Positions 7,334 through 15,754 of a stretch of DNA of 64,000 bases are shown piece by piece. The notes below the pieces were generated by a model. The model was not told the origin of the DNA, did not search any database, and saw nothing but the letters and a program-made list of their open reading frames with translations. A program made the position numbers and the translations under genes. This stretch comes from Streptomyces cyaneus (GTDB lineage: Bacteria; Actinomycetota; Actinomycetes; Streptomycetales; Streptomycetaceae), in the NCBI RefSeq assembly GCF_004028635.1, contig NZ_RQJW01000021.1, forward strand, positions 62,001 to 126,000, written 5' to 3'. Each line of letters begins with the position of its first letter. The stretch's first letter is position 1.

Positions 7334-10300
7334 CCCGCACTCCCCGGACTCTGGTGCCACAACTTCCGTACCTGTGAAGGCTCTTGACCCGCCGGTCGCA
7401 GATCGGCCCACGGGTTCAGTTCGTATCCGGTGGGCATTTGGATTCGCCGGCCCCGCGCCGGATCCCCGCCGTCCCCCGTCGCCGCCGCCACCGGCTCCGC
7501 CAGCCGCGCCGCCACCACGTCCAGGCCGCCCTCGTCGCGCAGCTCGATCAGCTCGGCGAGATTCCAGGCGGCGGAGCCCACCACGCTCAGACTGCGCGGA
7601 CCGCGCCGCTGCACGACCCCGCGCACCAGCAGCAGCCAGGAGTGGAAGACGGTGTGGGCACACGCGTCGTGCGAGTCGTCGAAGAAGGCGAGGTCGACCA
7701 GGCCCGTCCCGTCGTCCAGGGTGCTGAAGACGACCCGCTTGCCGGACCGGATCGGCGGCGTCTGGGTAGCCGCCTTGGCGCCCGCGACCAGCACGGTCTC
7801 CCCATGCCGGGCGTCCCGCAGCCGCTTCGCCGAAACGACACCCAACTCATCGAGGAAGGCCCGGTGATCGTCCATCAGATTGCGCGAGGCATCCATCGAC
7901 AGCACACCCAGCTCGGCGCTGAGCCGCTCCGCCGAGCTGAGGTCGGGCAGCCCGGCCGCAGCCGTCTTCCGCCCACCCGCCAGCGGGAGTTGGCCCCCGC
8001 CGCCACCCCGGGCGCCTCGCTGCAGCTCGGTCAGGTGCAGTTGCAGATCACGCCGGTTGGCGCCGAAGGCGTCCAACGCGCCGACCTGCGCAAGCCTTTG
8101 AGCGAGCGGTCGGCTCGGCCGCCCCCGCTCCCAGAAATCGAGCAGCGAGGCATACGGCTGCCCCTGCGCGATCCGCGCCGCCTCGGCCTCACTGATGCCA
8201 TGCACATCGGAGAGGGCGAGTCGCAGCCCCCAACCCCCTCGCGAACCCCCAGATTCAGACACCAGTTCGATACGGTGTGCGACCCCCGACACGTTCACGT
8301 CCAACGGCAGGATCGGCACCCCGCGCCGTCGCGCGTCCGCCAGCAGCAGCCGCTTCGGATACATCCCGGGGTCATGGGTGAGCAGCCCCGCATAGAAGGC
8401 GGCCGGGTGATGGGCCTTCAGCCAGGCCGACTGATAGGTCGGCACGGCGAAGGCGACAGCGTGCGCCTTGCAGAAGCCGTACGACCCGAAGGCCTCGACG
8501 ATCTCCCAGGTCCGCCGGATGGTCTCCGCGTCGTACCCGCCCGCCGCCGCGTGCTGCGCGAACCACACCCGGATCCGCCCCTGCGATTCAGGATCCGACA
8601 GCCCCCGCCGCACCCGATCCGCCTCATCCCGCCCGCACCCGGTCATGATGTGCACGATGTCGATGATCTGCTCGTGGAAGACGACGACCCCGTACGTCTC
8701 CCGCAGCGGCTCCTCCAGGTCCTTGTGCGGATAGCGCACCGGCGCCCGCCCGTGCCGCGCCTCGATGAACGGTCGCACCATGTCGGCGGCGACCGGCCCC
8801 GGCCGGAAGAGCGAGATGTCGACGACAAGGTCATGGAAGGTGGCCGGCTGGAGCCGCCCGACCAGGTCCCGCTGCCCCGGCGACTCGATCTGGAAGCAGC
8901 CGAGCGTCTCCGTCGAACGAATGAGCCGATACGTCGCCGGGTCGCCCTCCCCCCGCTCGAAGTCGAGCGCGTCCAGGTCGATCCGCTCCCCCGTGACCCG
9001 CTCCACCTCCGCGACCGCGTGCGCCATCGCCGACTGCATCCGCACGCCCAGCACGTCGAGCTTGAGCAGCCCGAGGTCCTCGACGTCGTCCTTGTCGAAC
9101 TGCGACATGGGGAAGCCCTCGCCGCTGGTCGGCATGACGGGCGTACGGGACAGCAGGGAGGCGTCGGAGAGCAGCACCCCGCACGGGTGCATGGCGATGC
9201 CACGCGGAAGGGCGTCAAGAGCCTCCGTCAGCTCCCACAGCCTGCCGTACTTCTCCCGCTCCCCCGCCAGCTTCCTGAGCTCGGGCAGCTCGTCCAGCGC
9301 CGCCCGGGCATCTCGCGCCCGGATGTGCGGGAAGGACTTGGCGATGCGGTCGATGTCAGCCGGATCCATGGACAAAGCCGCACCCACGTCCCGGATCGCA
9401 TGCCGCACCCGATAGGTCTCCGGCATCGAGACGGTCGCGACCCGCTCGGTCCCGAACCGGTCGATGATCGCGCGATAGACCTCCAGCCGCCGCGCGGACT
9501 CCACGTCGATATCGATGTCGGGCAGCACCAGCCGGCGCTTGGACAGGAAGCGTTCCATCAGCAGCCCGTGCTCCACGGGGTCGGCGTGCGCGATGCCGAG
9601 CAGGTGATTGACGAGCGACCCCGCACCGGACCCACGCGCAGCCACTCGAATCCCCATCTTCCTTACGTCATCAACGACTTGAGCGACCGTCAGGAAGTAA
9701 GAAGCGAACCCGTGATAGGCGATGATGTCCAGTTCCTGATGCATCCGCTCCCAGTACGCCCGCCGCCCGTCATAGCCACGCTGCACCATGCCCGCCACCG
9801 CCCGCGAGGCGAGCGCCCGCTGGGCGGTGCGCTGCCCGGCCCCGACGAGGTACGGCTCGGGGAAGTGAACGCTGCCGATACCGAGGTCGTCCTCGGGATC
9901 GACAAGACACTCGGCGGCGACCGCCCCGGTCTGCTCCAGCAGCCGATACGCGGTGTCGCGCCGGAAACCGGCGGCCTCGACGACCCGCTCGGCGACACGC
10001 GCCATCTCATCCGCACCCTTGAGCCAGGCTTCACCGGAGTCCAGCTCCTTGGTGGAGTCGATGGGCACGAGCCGACGCGCGGCGTCCAGCACATCGGCGA
10101 CCGGCCCCAGACCAGGATCGGCATACCGGACGGCATTGCTCAGCACAGGCCGCACCCGCTGCTCGGCGGCGAAGCCCACGGTACGAGCGGCCAGCCGCAG
10201 CGATCCCGGCCCGGTGCCCTTGCGCCCGTGCCAGACGGCCTCCAGCCGCAAGGAGTCGCCGTAGACCTCCCGCCAGGGCCCGAGCAGCCGGGCCGCCCGA

Positions 10301-10794
10301 TCGGGACGACCGGCGGCAAGCGCACGCCCCACATCGGACTCGGTCCCGAGCAGAACGATCAGGCCGTCGCCCCGGTTGTCCGCCCGGGGCAGCAGCGGCG
10401 GCCCCTCCCCCGCATGCGCAGCCGAAACGATTCGGCATAGATCGGCCCACCCCCGAGCCCCATCTCGAGCAAGAAAGGTGACACGAGACATCGACTCATC
10501 GACAAAGGCACCGCCCCGCACCGGAACCCGACGCCGCCGCCCCGCAGACTCACCCGCTCCCGAAAGCCCGAACTCGAACTCCTCCACGGCGAGCTCCACG
10601 CCGAACAACGGCCGCACCCCCGCCGCCGCACAGGCCTTGGCGAAACGGACCGCACCCCCGAGTGAGTCCCGGTCGGTAAGAGCCAGGGCATCCATACCCC
10701 GCTCGGAGGCGCGCTCGGCCAGCCGCTCCGGGTGCGAGGCGCCGTACCGCAGGGAGAACCCGGAGACGGTGTGCAGATGCGTGAAACCCGGCAC
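7330..10794 (-). CDS. dnaE2: Error-prone DNA polymerase III alpha (DnaE2)
   Basis: A 1154-residue alpha subunit. It starts with a PHP domain (FTHLHTVSGFSLRYG; the second cluster is ALTDRDSLGGAVRFA, with Arg where many PHP domains have His). The polymerase core has catalytic Asp residues in LPDIDIDVE (about 425-432) and LKLDVLGVR (about 578). An OB domain follows near residue 1000. The length and the form of the PHP domain fit DnaE2 rather than replicative DnaE1. GTG 10794 is chosen because GGGAGG sits five bases upstream and relatives start at PGFTHLHT; an ATG 18 bp upstream is the alternative. It heads an operon with the ImuB-like gene and has a LexA box about 100 bp upstream. Role: lesion bypass and induced mutagenesis. 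Confidence 0.93.
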   Translation of the reverse strand: MPGFTHLHTVSGFSLRYGASHPERLAERASERGMDALALTDRDSLGGAVRFAKACAAAGVRPLFGVELAVEEFEFGLSGAGESAGRRRRVPVRGGAFVDESMSRVTFLARDGARGWADLCRIVSAAHAGEGPPLLPRADNRGDGLIVLLGTESDVGRALAAGRPDRAARLLGPWREVYGDSLRLEAVWHGRKGTGPGSLRLAARTVGFAAEQRVRPVLSNAVRYADPGLGPVADVLDAARRLVPIDSTKELDSGEAWLKGADEMARVAERVVEAAGFRRDTAYRLLEQTGAVAAECLVDPEDDLGIGSVHFPEPYLVGAGQRTAQRALASRAVAGMVQRGYDGRRAYWERMHQELDIIAYHGFASYFLTVAQVVDDVRKMGIRVAARGSGAGSLVNHLLGIAHADPVEHGLLMERFLSKRRLVLPDIDIDVESARRLEVYRAIIDRFGTERVATVSMPETYRVRHAIRDVGAALSMDPADIDRIAKSFPHIRARDARAALDELPELRKLAGEREKYGRLWELTEALDALPRGIAMHPCGVLLSDASLLSRTPVMPTSGEGFPMSQFDKDDVEDLGLLKLDVLGVRMQSAMAHAVAEVERVTGERIDLDALDFERGEGDPATYRLIRSTETLGCFQIESPGQRDLVGRLQPATFHDLVVDISLFRPGPVAADMVRPFIEARHGRAPVRYPHKDLEEPLRETYGVVVFHEQIIDIVHIMTGCGRDEADRVRRGLSDPESQGRIRVWFAQHAAAGGYDAETIRRTWEIVEAFGSYGFCKAHAVAFAVPTYQSAWLKAHHPAAFYAGLLTHDPGMYPKRLLLADARRRGVPILPLDVNVSGVAHRIELVSESGGSRGGWGLRLALSDVHGISEAEAARIAQGQPYASLLDFWERGRPSRPLAQRLAQVGALDAFGANRRDLQLHLTELQRGARGGGGGQLPLAGGRKTAAAGLPDLSSAERLSAELGVLSMDASRNLMDDHRAFLDELGVVSAKRLRDARHGETVLVAGAKAATQTPPIRSGKRVVFSTLDDGTGLVDLAFFDDSHDACAHTVFHSWLLLVRGVVQRRGPRSLSVVGSAAWNLAELIELRDEGGLDVVAARLAEPVAAATGDGGDPARGRRIQMPTGYELNPWADLRPAGQEPSQVRKLWHQSPGSAG

Positions 10795-10897
10795 ACGCAC
10801 CTCCCGACTCATGAGCCCGAGGCCGGTCGAACACCAGCTCTCGAACATCAGTTCCCAACTCTCCCACCCCCACCATAGACCATTTCCGGACCGTTTC

Positions 10898-10913
10898 TCG
10901 AACATCCGTACGA
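10898..10913. promoter_or_regulatory. LexA/SOS box upstream of dnaE2
   Basis: TCGAACATCCGTACGA differs at one position from the actinobacterial LexA consensus TCGAAC-N4-GTTCGA. It lies 104 bp upstream of the chosen dnaE2 start and 58 bp upstream of the divergent membrane-protein gene. A TATGGT -10-like element on the minus strand lies just downstream. DnaE2 genes are known SOS targets, so position and sequence agree. Confidence 0.75.
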
Positions 10914-10970
10914 CATCCGTTCGGCCGCCTCCCACCTGCGCAAACGCCCGACGGCCCGGACCGTGGGGGC

Positions 10971-12014
10971 ATGACGCAGACCACGGGCGCCGACACTCCA
11001 CCCCGCTCCTTCATGGCCGAGGTGAAGGACGCCGTCACTCCACGAGCCACGCTGCTCGTGACCGGCGTGGTCGCCCTCGCTCTGCTCTTCATCGCCTCCT
11101 ACGTGGGCGCACTCCACGACCCGAAGCCCAAGGACGTCCCCTTCGGGGTCGTGGCGCCCGAGGTAGCCGCCCAGCAAACGGTGGACCGTCTGAAAAACCT
11201 GCCCGGCGATCCCCTGGACCCACGCACAGCGACCGATGCGGCAACAGCCCGCAAGCAAATCCTGAACCGGGAGATCGACGGCGCCCTACTGATCAACCCA
11301 GCGAGCACCACCGACACCCTCCTGGTCGCCACCGGAGGCGGCAGAGTCCTGGCCACCACCCTGGAGAACCTGGTCACCACCCTGGAGAAATCCGAGGCAC
11401 GCACCCTGCGCACCATCGACGTGGCCCCCGCCGACCCGCACGACGCCAACGGGCTCACGTCCTTCTACGTGACCGTGGGCTGGTGCGTAGGCGGCTACCT
11501 CTGCGCATCGATCATGACGATCAGCTCGGGTGCCGGCCGCCCCACCCCGAAACGCTCGGTGATCCGCCTCATCGCCATGGCCGTCGTCGCCATCGTCGGC
11601 GGACTCGGCGGCGCCTTGATCGTCGGCCCGATCCTGGGCGCCCTCCCCGGCAGCATCGCCGCCCTCTGGGGCGTCGGCGCCCTGATCATCTTCGCGGTAG
11701 GCGCGGCCACGCTCGCCTTCCAGGCCATCTTCGGCCTGGCCGGCATCGGCCTGGTCATCCTGATCGTCGTCATCCTGGGCAACCCGAGCGCGGGCGGCGC
11801 CCTCCCACCCCCACTGCTCCCCCCGTTCTGGAGAGACATCGGCCCGGCACTACCCCCGGGCGCGGGAACCTGGACAACCCGCTCGGTCGCCTACTTCAAG
11901 GGCAACGACACGACCGCCTCACTGCTGGTCCTGTCGGCATGGGCGGCGGCAGGAATCACGATCACGCTACTGGCGACATGGCTCCGAACGGGCGCCAGGA
12001 CGAAGACGCCGTAG
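10971..12014 (+). CDS. DUF3533-like multi-pass membrane protein
   Basis: A 347-residue protein. A TM helix (residues about 27-46) is followed by an extracellular region of about 120 residues (KDVPFGVVAPEVAAQQTV, NREIDGALLINPASTTDTLLVATGGGR). Five further TM helices (about 165-345) end in a short basic tail. One TM, a soluble domain, then a helical bundle is the layout of DUF3533/YhgE-Pip-type ABC-2 permease relatives. No ATPase is encoded nearby, so transport is unproven. It is divergent from dnaE2 and may share its LexA-controlled region. A strong hairpin follows. Confidence 0.75.
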   Translation: MTQTTGADTPPRSFMAEVKDAVTPRATLLVTGVVALALLFIASYVGALHDPKPKDVPFGVVAPEVAAQQTVDRLKNLPGDPLDPRTATDAATARKQILNREIDGALLINPASTTDTLLVATGGGRVLATTLENLVTTLEKSEARTLRTIDVAPADPHDANGLTSFYVTVGWCVGGYLCASIMTISSGAGRPTPKRSVIRLIAMAVVAIVGGLGGALIVGPILGALPGSIAALWGVGALIIFAVGAATLAFQAIFGLAGIGLVILIVVILGNPSAGGALPPPLLPPFWRDIGPALPPGAGTWTTRSVAYFKGNDTTASLLVLSAWAAAGITITLLATWLRTGARTKTP

Positions 12015-12059
12015 ACGCACCACGGGCCCACAACCCAAGCCCGACCACAACGAACGCGA

Positions 12060-12091
12060 AAGTCCCGCCCCTCACACAAGGGGCGGGACTT
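12060..12091. terminator. Bidirectional terminator hairpin
   Basis: Perfect 12-bp arms AAGTCCCGCCCC (12060-12071) and GGGGCGGGACTT (12080-12091) with an 8-nt loop. It lies 45 bp after the membrane-protein stop and 17 bp before the end of the convergent protease gene. The arms end in AA/TT, giving short U-runs on both strands. Confidence 0.85.
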
Positions 12092-12108
12092 CACGAAGCG
12101 ACGAACCG

Positions 12109-13191
12109 TCAGCCGATCTCGGTACCCGTGGCCGACAGCGCCTCGGTCACCGGCTGGAAGAAGGTCTCCCCACCGGAGGTGCAGTCACCGCTGCCCCCGG
12201 ACGTCAGACCGATCGCCTTGTCGCCGGAGAACAGCGAGCCACCGCTGTCACCGGGCTCGGCGCAGACGTCGGTCTGGATCAGCCCGTTGACGATGTCACC
12301 GTTGCCGTAGTTCACGGTGGCGTCCAGCCCGGTCACCTTGCCCTCGTGCACCTGGGTGGTGGAGCCGCTACGGGTGACCGCCATGCCCACGGTGGCCTCG
12401 GCGGCACCGCTGATGGCCTGCGAGGAGCCGTTGTAGAGGTTGACCTCGCTCGGGTGGTCGACCTCGGCGGTGTACTTGACCAGCCCGTAGTCGTTGTCCG
12501 GGAAGCTGGAGGTCTCGTTGGTGCCGATCTCCTTGCCGCTGGAGTCCGACCACGTCGAGATGGACTCGGTGCAGTGTCCGGCGGTCAGGAAGAAGGGCTC
12601 ACCGCCCTTGACGACGTTGAAGCCGAGCGAGCAACGCCCACCGCCACCGCTGATGGCGTCACCGCCCGCGATGAAGGGCTTGAACTCACCCTTCGTCCGC
12701 TTGAGTTCCGCCGTGGCGCCCAGCCCGTCGACGACCTTGCCGAGCTTGGTCCACTCGGCGTCGGACACCGTACGGTCGGCGGTGACGACGACCTTGTTGG
12801 TCGCCGGGTCCGTCACCCAGGCGGTGCCGGGGATGGTCGCGTCCTGCTTGAGCGTCGTACGGGCGCTCTTCAGCTCGGCGAGGGAGTTCTCGACGACCCG
12901 GGCCTTGGCGCCGGCCGCCTCGACGGCGTCGGCGGCGGCCTCGTCGAGGACGTTCACGACAAGGTTCTTGGTCTGCGCGTCGTAGTAGGTACCCGCGGCA
13001 TCCGCGCCGAGGTCCTTCGCCAGCGTCGAGGCGAGCTTTCCGGCCGCGCCGACCGACAGGGTCTTCAGCGCGGGCGCCTCGGGCGTCTCACTGGCGTTCG
13101 CAGTCTGCAAGGTCACTCCCGCGGCAACCAGTGCGGCGATGCCCGCACCTGCCACGGCTGCACGCCGCTTGGGTATGCGTCGGTGCTTCAA
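12109..13191 (-). CDS. Secreted S1 serine protease, streptogrisin type
   Basis: A 360-residue prepro-protease. Residues 1-33 form a signal peptide (KRRAAVAGAGIAALVAAG). A pro-domain of about 140 residues precedes the mature chymotrypsin-fold enzyme, which begins near IAGGDAISGGGGRCSLGFNV. The triad is visible: His in FFLTAGHCT, Asp in DNDYGLVKY, Ser in CAEPGDSGGSLF. Cysteine pairs RCSLGF/GHCT and VCAEPG/GDCTSG give the usual two disulfides. There is no chitin-binding extension. Translation starts at TTG 13191 with AGGAGG seven bases upstream. It closely resembles the protease at 14499, so the two are probably paralogues separated by a slipin gene. Confidence 0.93.
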   Translation of the reverse strand: MKHRRIPKRRAAVAGAGIAALVAAGVTLQTANASETPEAPALKTLSVGAAGKLASTLAKDLGADAAGTYYDAQTKNLVVNVLDEAAADAVEAAGAKARVVENSLAELKSARTTLKQDATIPGTAWVTDPATNKVVVTADRTVSDAEWTKLGKVVDGLGATAELKRTKGEFKPFIAGGDAISGGGGRCSLGFNVVKGGEPFFLTAGHCTESISTWSDSSGKEIGTNETSSFPDNDYGLVKYTAEVDHPSEVNLYNGSSQAISGAAEATVGMAVTRSGSTTQVHEGKVTGLDATVNYGNGDIVNGLIQTDVCAEPGDSGGSLFSGDKAIGLTSGGSGDCTSGGETFFQPVTEALSATGTEIG

Positions 13192-13468
13192 CTTACGTCC
13201 TCCTGTGGGGGGTCGGCCCGAGAGGTTGTGGGGACCTCACGAACCGGAAGGCGTACGGCTACGGAGGCGGCACACAACAAAAGCCACGCCCGGGCCGGTT
13301 GAACAACGCTCACTATTCCGAGACCCGCAGGGAGCGCACAAGGTCGACTTCCGGACGCGCGTAGAACACGGTTGCACGCCCCCCATCGTCTTGACCGTGC
13401 ACAGTCACACGGGGCCTCTTCGCACAGCAAACACTGCAAGCGAGCGAACCATACGCAACGCGTGAGGT

Positions 13469-14347
13469 CTACTCCTGTCTTGAAATCGACCCTTCGGGAG
13501 CCGAATCCAAGCGCGGCTCAAGAGGCGGAACTTCACCCTCCACGGCCGACGGCCCCACAGACGACCGCCCCCCGAAGCCGACCCCCTGCGCCCCTTTCTC
13601 CAAAAACCGCAACAACTCCACCGGAATCGGAAGAACCAACGTGGAGTTCTTCTCGGCCGCCACCGCCATCACCGTCTGCAGCAGCCGAAGCTGAAGAGCC
13701 GCGGGCGCGTCGGACATCTGATGCGCCGCCTCCGCCAGCTTCTTGGAGGCCTGGAGCTCCGCGTCGGCGTTGATCACCCGCGCCCGCCGCTCCCGGTCGG
13801 CCTCCGCCTGCCGGGCCATCGACCGCTTCATGGTCTCGGGCAGCGAAACGTCCTTGATGTCCACCCGGTCGATCGTCACGCCCCACTCCACGGCCGGACT
13901 GTCGATCATCAACTCCAGCCCTTGGTTGAGCTTTTCGCGGTTGGACAGCAGATCGTCCAGCTCGCTCTTGCCGATGATGGACCGAAGCGACGTCTGGGCC
14001 ATCTGTGAGACGGCGAACCGATAGTCCTCCACCCGCACGACCGCCTCGGCCGGCGAGGTCACCTTGAAGTAGACGACGGCGTCGACCCGCACGGTGACGT
14101 TGTCCCGGGTGATGCCCTCCTGCGCGGGCACGGGCATCGTCACGATCTGCATGTTCACTTTGCGCAGTTTGTCGACACCCGGCACGATCATGGTGAACCC
14201 GGGCCCGCGCACCTGGGTCCGGAGCTTCCCGAGGCGGAAGACCACACCCCGTTCGTACTGTTTGACGACCCGCGCGGCCGCCGCCACGTACACCGCACCG
14301 GCGGACGCGAGCGTCACTCCCGCCGCCACCAGCTCCTCGACCATCAC
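13469..14347 (-). CDS. Slipin (stomatin/SPFH band 7 family)
   Basis: A 292-residue protein. A short N-terminal hydrophobic hairpin (VAAGVTLASAGAVYVAAAARVV) inserts in the membrane, and the SPFH domain follows (QYERGVVFRLGKLR, GPGFTMIVPGVDKLRKVNMQ, ITRDNVTVRVDAVVYFKV). The flotillin-like coiled region (SLPETMKRSMARQAEADRERRARVINADAE) reaches about residue 215, and the C-terminal tail is low in complexity. Such proteins form oligomeric membrane scaffolds, often beside an NfeD protease, but no nfeD gene is present here. GTG 14347 and ATG 14344 are alternative starts. It lies between two secreted-protease genes but is separated from the upstream one by a terminator. Confidence 0.9.
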   Translation of the reverse strand: MMVEELVAAGVTLASAGAVYVAAAARVVKQYERGVVFRLGKLRTQVRGPGFTMIVPGVDKLRKVNMQIVTMPVPAQEGITRDNVTVRVDAVVYFKVTSPAEAVVRVEDYRFAVSQMAQTSLRSIIGKSELDDLLSNREKLNQGLELMIDSPAVEWGVTIDRVDIKDVSLPETMKRSMARQAEADRERRARVINADAELQASKKLAEAAHQMSDAPAALQLRLLQTVMAVAAEKNSTLVLPIPVELLRFLEKGAQGVGFGGRSSVGPSAVEGEVPPLEPRLDSAPEGSISRQE

Positions 14348-14428
14348 GACCCCCCGGGGTCCGACGTGGGCGCATCACAGGGAGGACTGTTTGCACCTCG
14401 ACGGTAACCCCGCCCCGCGACCAAGGGC

Positions 14429-14461
14429 GAGCCCCCGCACGACAGTTGCGTGCGGGGGCTC
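14429..14461 (-). terminator. Hairpin terminator after the second protease gene
   Basis: Perfect 13-bp arms (14429-14441 starting GAGCCCCCGCACG; 14449-14461) with the 7-nt loop ACAGTTG, 37 bp after the stop codon of the protease gene at 14499. It separates that gene from the slipin gene, whose start is 82 bp further on. Confidence 0.8.
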
Positions 14462-14498
14462 ACATGCTGCCGGCTGTCGATCAGGCCGAACAGAGGTG

Positions 14499-15404
14499 TC
14501 AGTAGACGCTGACGCCGTACGCGCTGAGGGCCTCGGTGACCGGCTGGAAGAAGGTCGTGCCGCCGGAGGTGCAGTTGCCGCTGCCGCCGGAGGTCAGACC
14601 GTACGCGGTGCCGTTGCTGCCGTAGAGCGAACCGCCGGAGTCGCCGGGCTCGGCGCAGACGGTGGTCTGGATCAGACCGGAGACGACGTCGCCGCCGCCG
14701 TAGTTGACGGTCGCGTTCAGGGCGGTGACCCGGCCGCTGTGCGTACCGGTGGTGGAGCCGTCACGGATGACGGTCGTGCCCACGCTCGGCGTGGCCGCGC
14801 GGGTGATGTCCACGCCGTTCGCGGTGCCGGGCCGGCTGACGGACCCGGAGTAGCGCACGATGCCGTAGTCGTTGCCCGGGAAGCTGGAGCCGGCGGTCGA
14901 GCCGATGACCGTGGTGCGGCCGGAGTTGGAGTACCAGGTGCCCGCGCCGTCGGTGCAGTGCCCGGCCGTCAGGAAGTACTGGTTGCCGCTGCTGTCCTGG
15001 ACGTTGAAGCCGAGCGAGCAGCGCCAGCTACTCGCATAGATGGCGTCGCCGCCCTGGATGAACTTGCTGAACTTGCCGGGGGTGCGCTTGATCGTGAGCG
15101 CGTCGGCATTGTCCCCGGCCTGCTGCTTGATCTTCGCTATCTCCGCCTGGGAGACCGTGCTGTCGACGGTCACCGTGACGCGGTTGGTCTTGCTGTCGAC
15201 CGCCCAGGCGGTGCCCGGGATGTCGGCCTTAAGCACCGAGCCGCTGGCGCTCTTGAGTTCGGCGGCGCTGAAGGTGGTGGGAGAGTCGGCGGCGGTCGCG
15301 TTGGGGATCGCGATCGCGGCTGCGGCCACGAGGCCGGAGGAAACGGCGATCAGCCGGGTCCGTCTCGTAATGCCGCTGCGGGGGGTGGTGCGCTTGATCC
15401 TCAC
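14499..15404 (-). CDS. Secreted S1 serine protease, streptogrisin A/B-like
   Basis: A 301-residue prepro-protease. The GTG at 15404 has GGAGGG upstream and gives MRIKRTTPRSG with an Arg-rich n-region, then the hydrophobic core LIAVSSGLVAAAAIAIP. The pro-region (about residues 40-115) is shorter than in the protease at 12109. The mature enzyme begins around IQGGDAIYASSWRCSLGFNV. Catalytic residues are His in FLTAGHCTDG, Asp in GNDYGIVRY and Ser in CAEPGDSGGSLYG; C-x/C disulfides match streptogrisins. The end PVTEALSAYGV is nearly the same as in the other protease. It probably scavenges nitrogen outside the cell. Confidence 0.93.
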   Translation of the reverse strand: MRIKRTTPRSGITRRTRLIAVSSGLVAAAAIAIPNATAADSPTTFSAAELKSASGSVLKADIPGTAWAVDSKTNRVTVTVDSTVSQAEIAKIKQQAGDNADALTIKRTPGKFSKFIQGGDAIYASSWRCSLGFNVQDSSGNQYFLTAGHCTDGAGTWYSNSGRTTVIGSTAGSSFPGNDYGIVRYSGSVSRPGTANGVDITRAATPSVGTTVIRDGSTTGTHSGRVTALNATVNYGGGDVVSGLIQTTVCAEPGDSGGSLYGSNGTAYGLTSGGSGNCTSGGTTFFQPVTEALSAYGVSVY

Positions 15405-15754
15405 GTTTCGTTCCCTCCAAGGGAAGTCGGGGGCCCGCGTGGGGTGGGGCCCGTGAGGCGCAGTCAGACGGCCGCCCGTTCGGATTCCGAACAAGTCGTG
15501 CCCCTGACAAGCGCTGAGGGGGAGTATTCGGCCGAACGGCCGGTTGGCGCAAGAGCGCCTTTCGGCCGTCAACTTTTGAACCACCTGTACAATTTGGCCG
15601 CTCCTGCCCCGGTCAGCGCAGCTTGCGCTCCCCCGCGGCGGCGGTTCGGCAGCGTCCCCAGGGGCGCGGGGAACTGCGCGACCAGCCACGACGGACCCGC
15701 AGACGATTGCCACCCATCGCGGCACTCCCCCATCACGGCACCCAAGCGGAGCGC
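15405..15754. other. 350-bp intergenic region with protease promoter and a dispersed repeat
   Basis: The left part (15405-15600) is the leader and presumed promoter region of the protease gene. It contains TTGACG-like minus-strand text near 15575 but no convincing -10. The right part holds GC-rich text that I recognise as a common Streptomyces intergenic repeat (listed separately) just beyond the 3' end of the DUF5685 gene. I see no gene in it. Confidence 0.6.
15656..15706. repeat. Dispersed Streptomyces-type intergenic element
   Basis: The segment contains CCCCAGGGGCGCGGGGAACT followed by GCGCGACCAGCCACGACGGA. I recognise this text as recurring between genes in many Streptomyces genomes. 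It includes the short dyad CCCCAGGGG. It lies downstream of the DUF5685 gene and upstream of the streptogrisin-like gene. The boundaries are approximate, and copy number in this genome cannot be judged from one window. Confidence 0.6.

Noticed and set aside
7384..10440. A 1018-codon plus-strand open frame opposite dnaE2
   Set aside because: It is antisense to an unmistakable DnaE2 and consists of Arg/Pro/Gly/His-rich text without domains, as expected of high-GC shadow frames.
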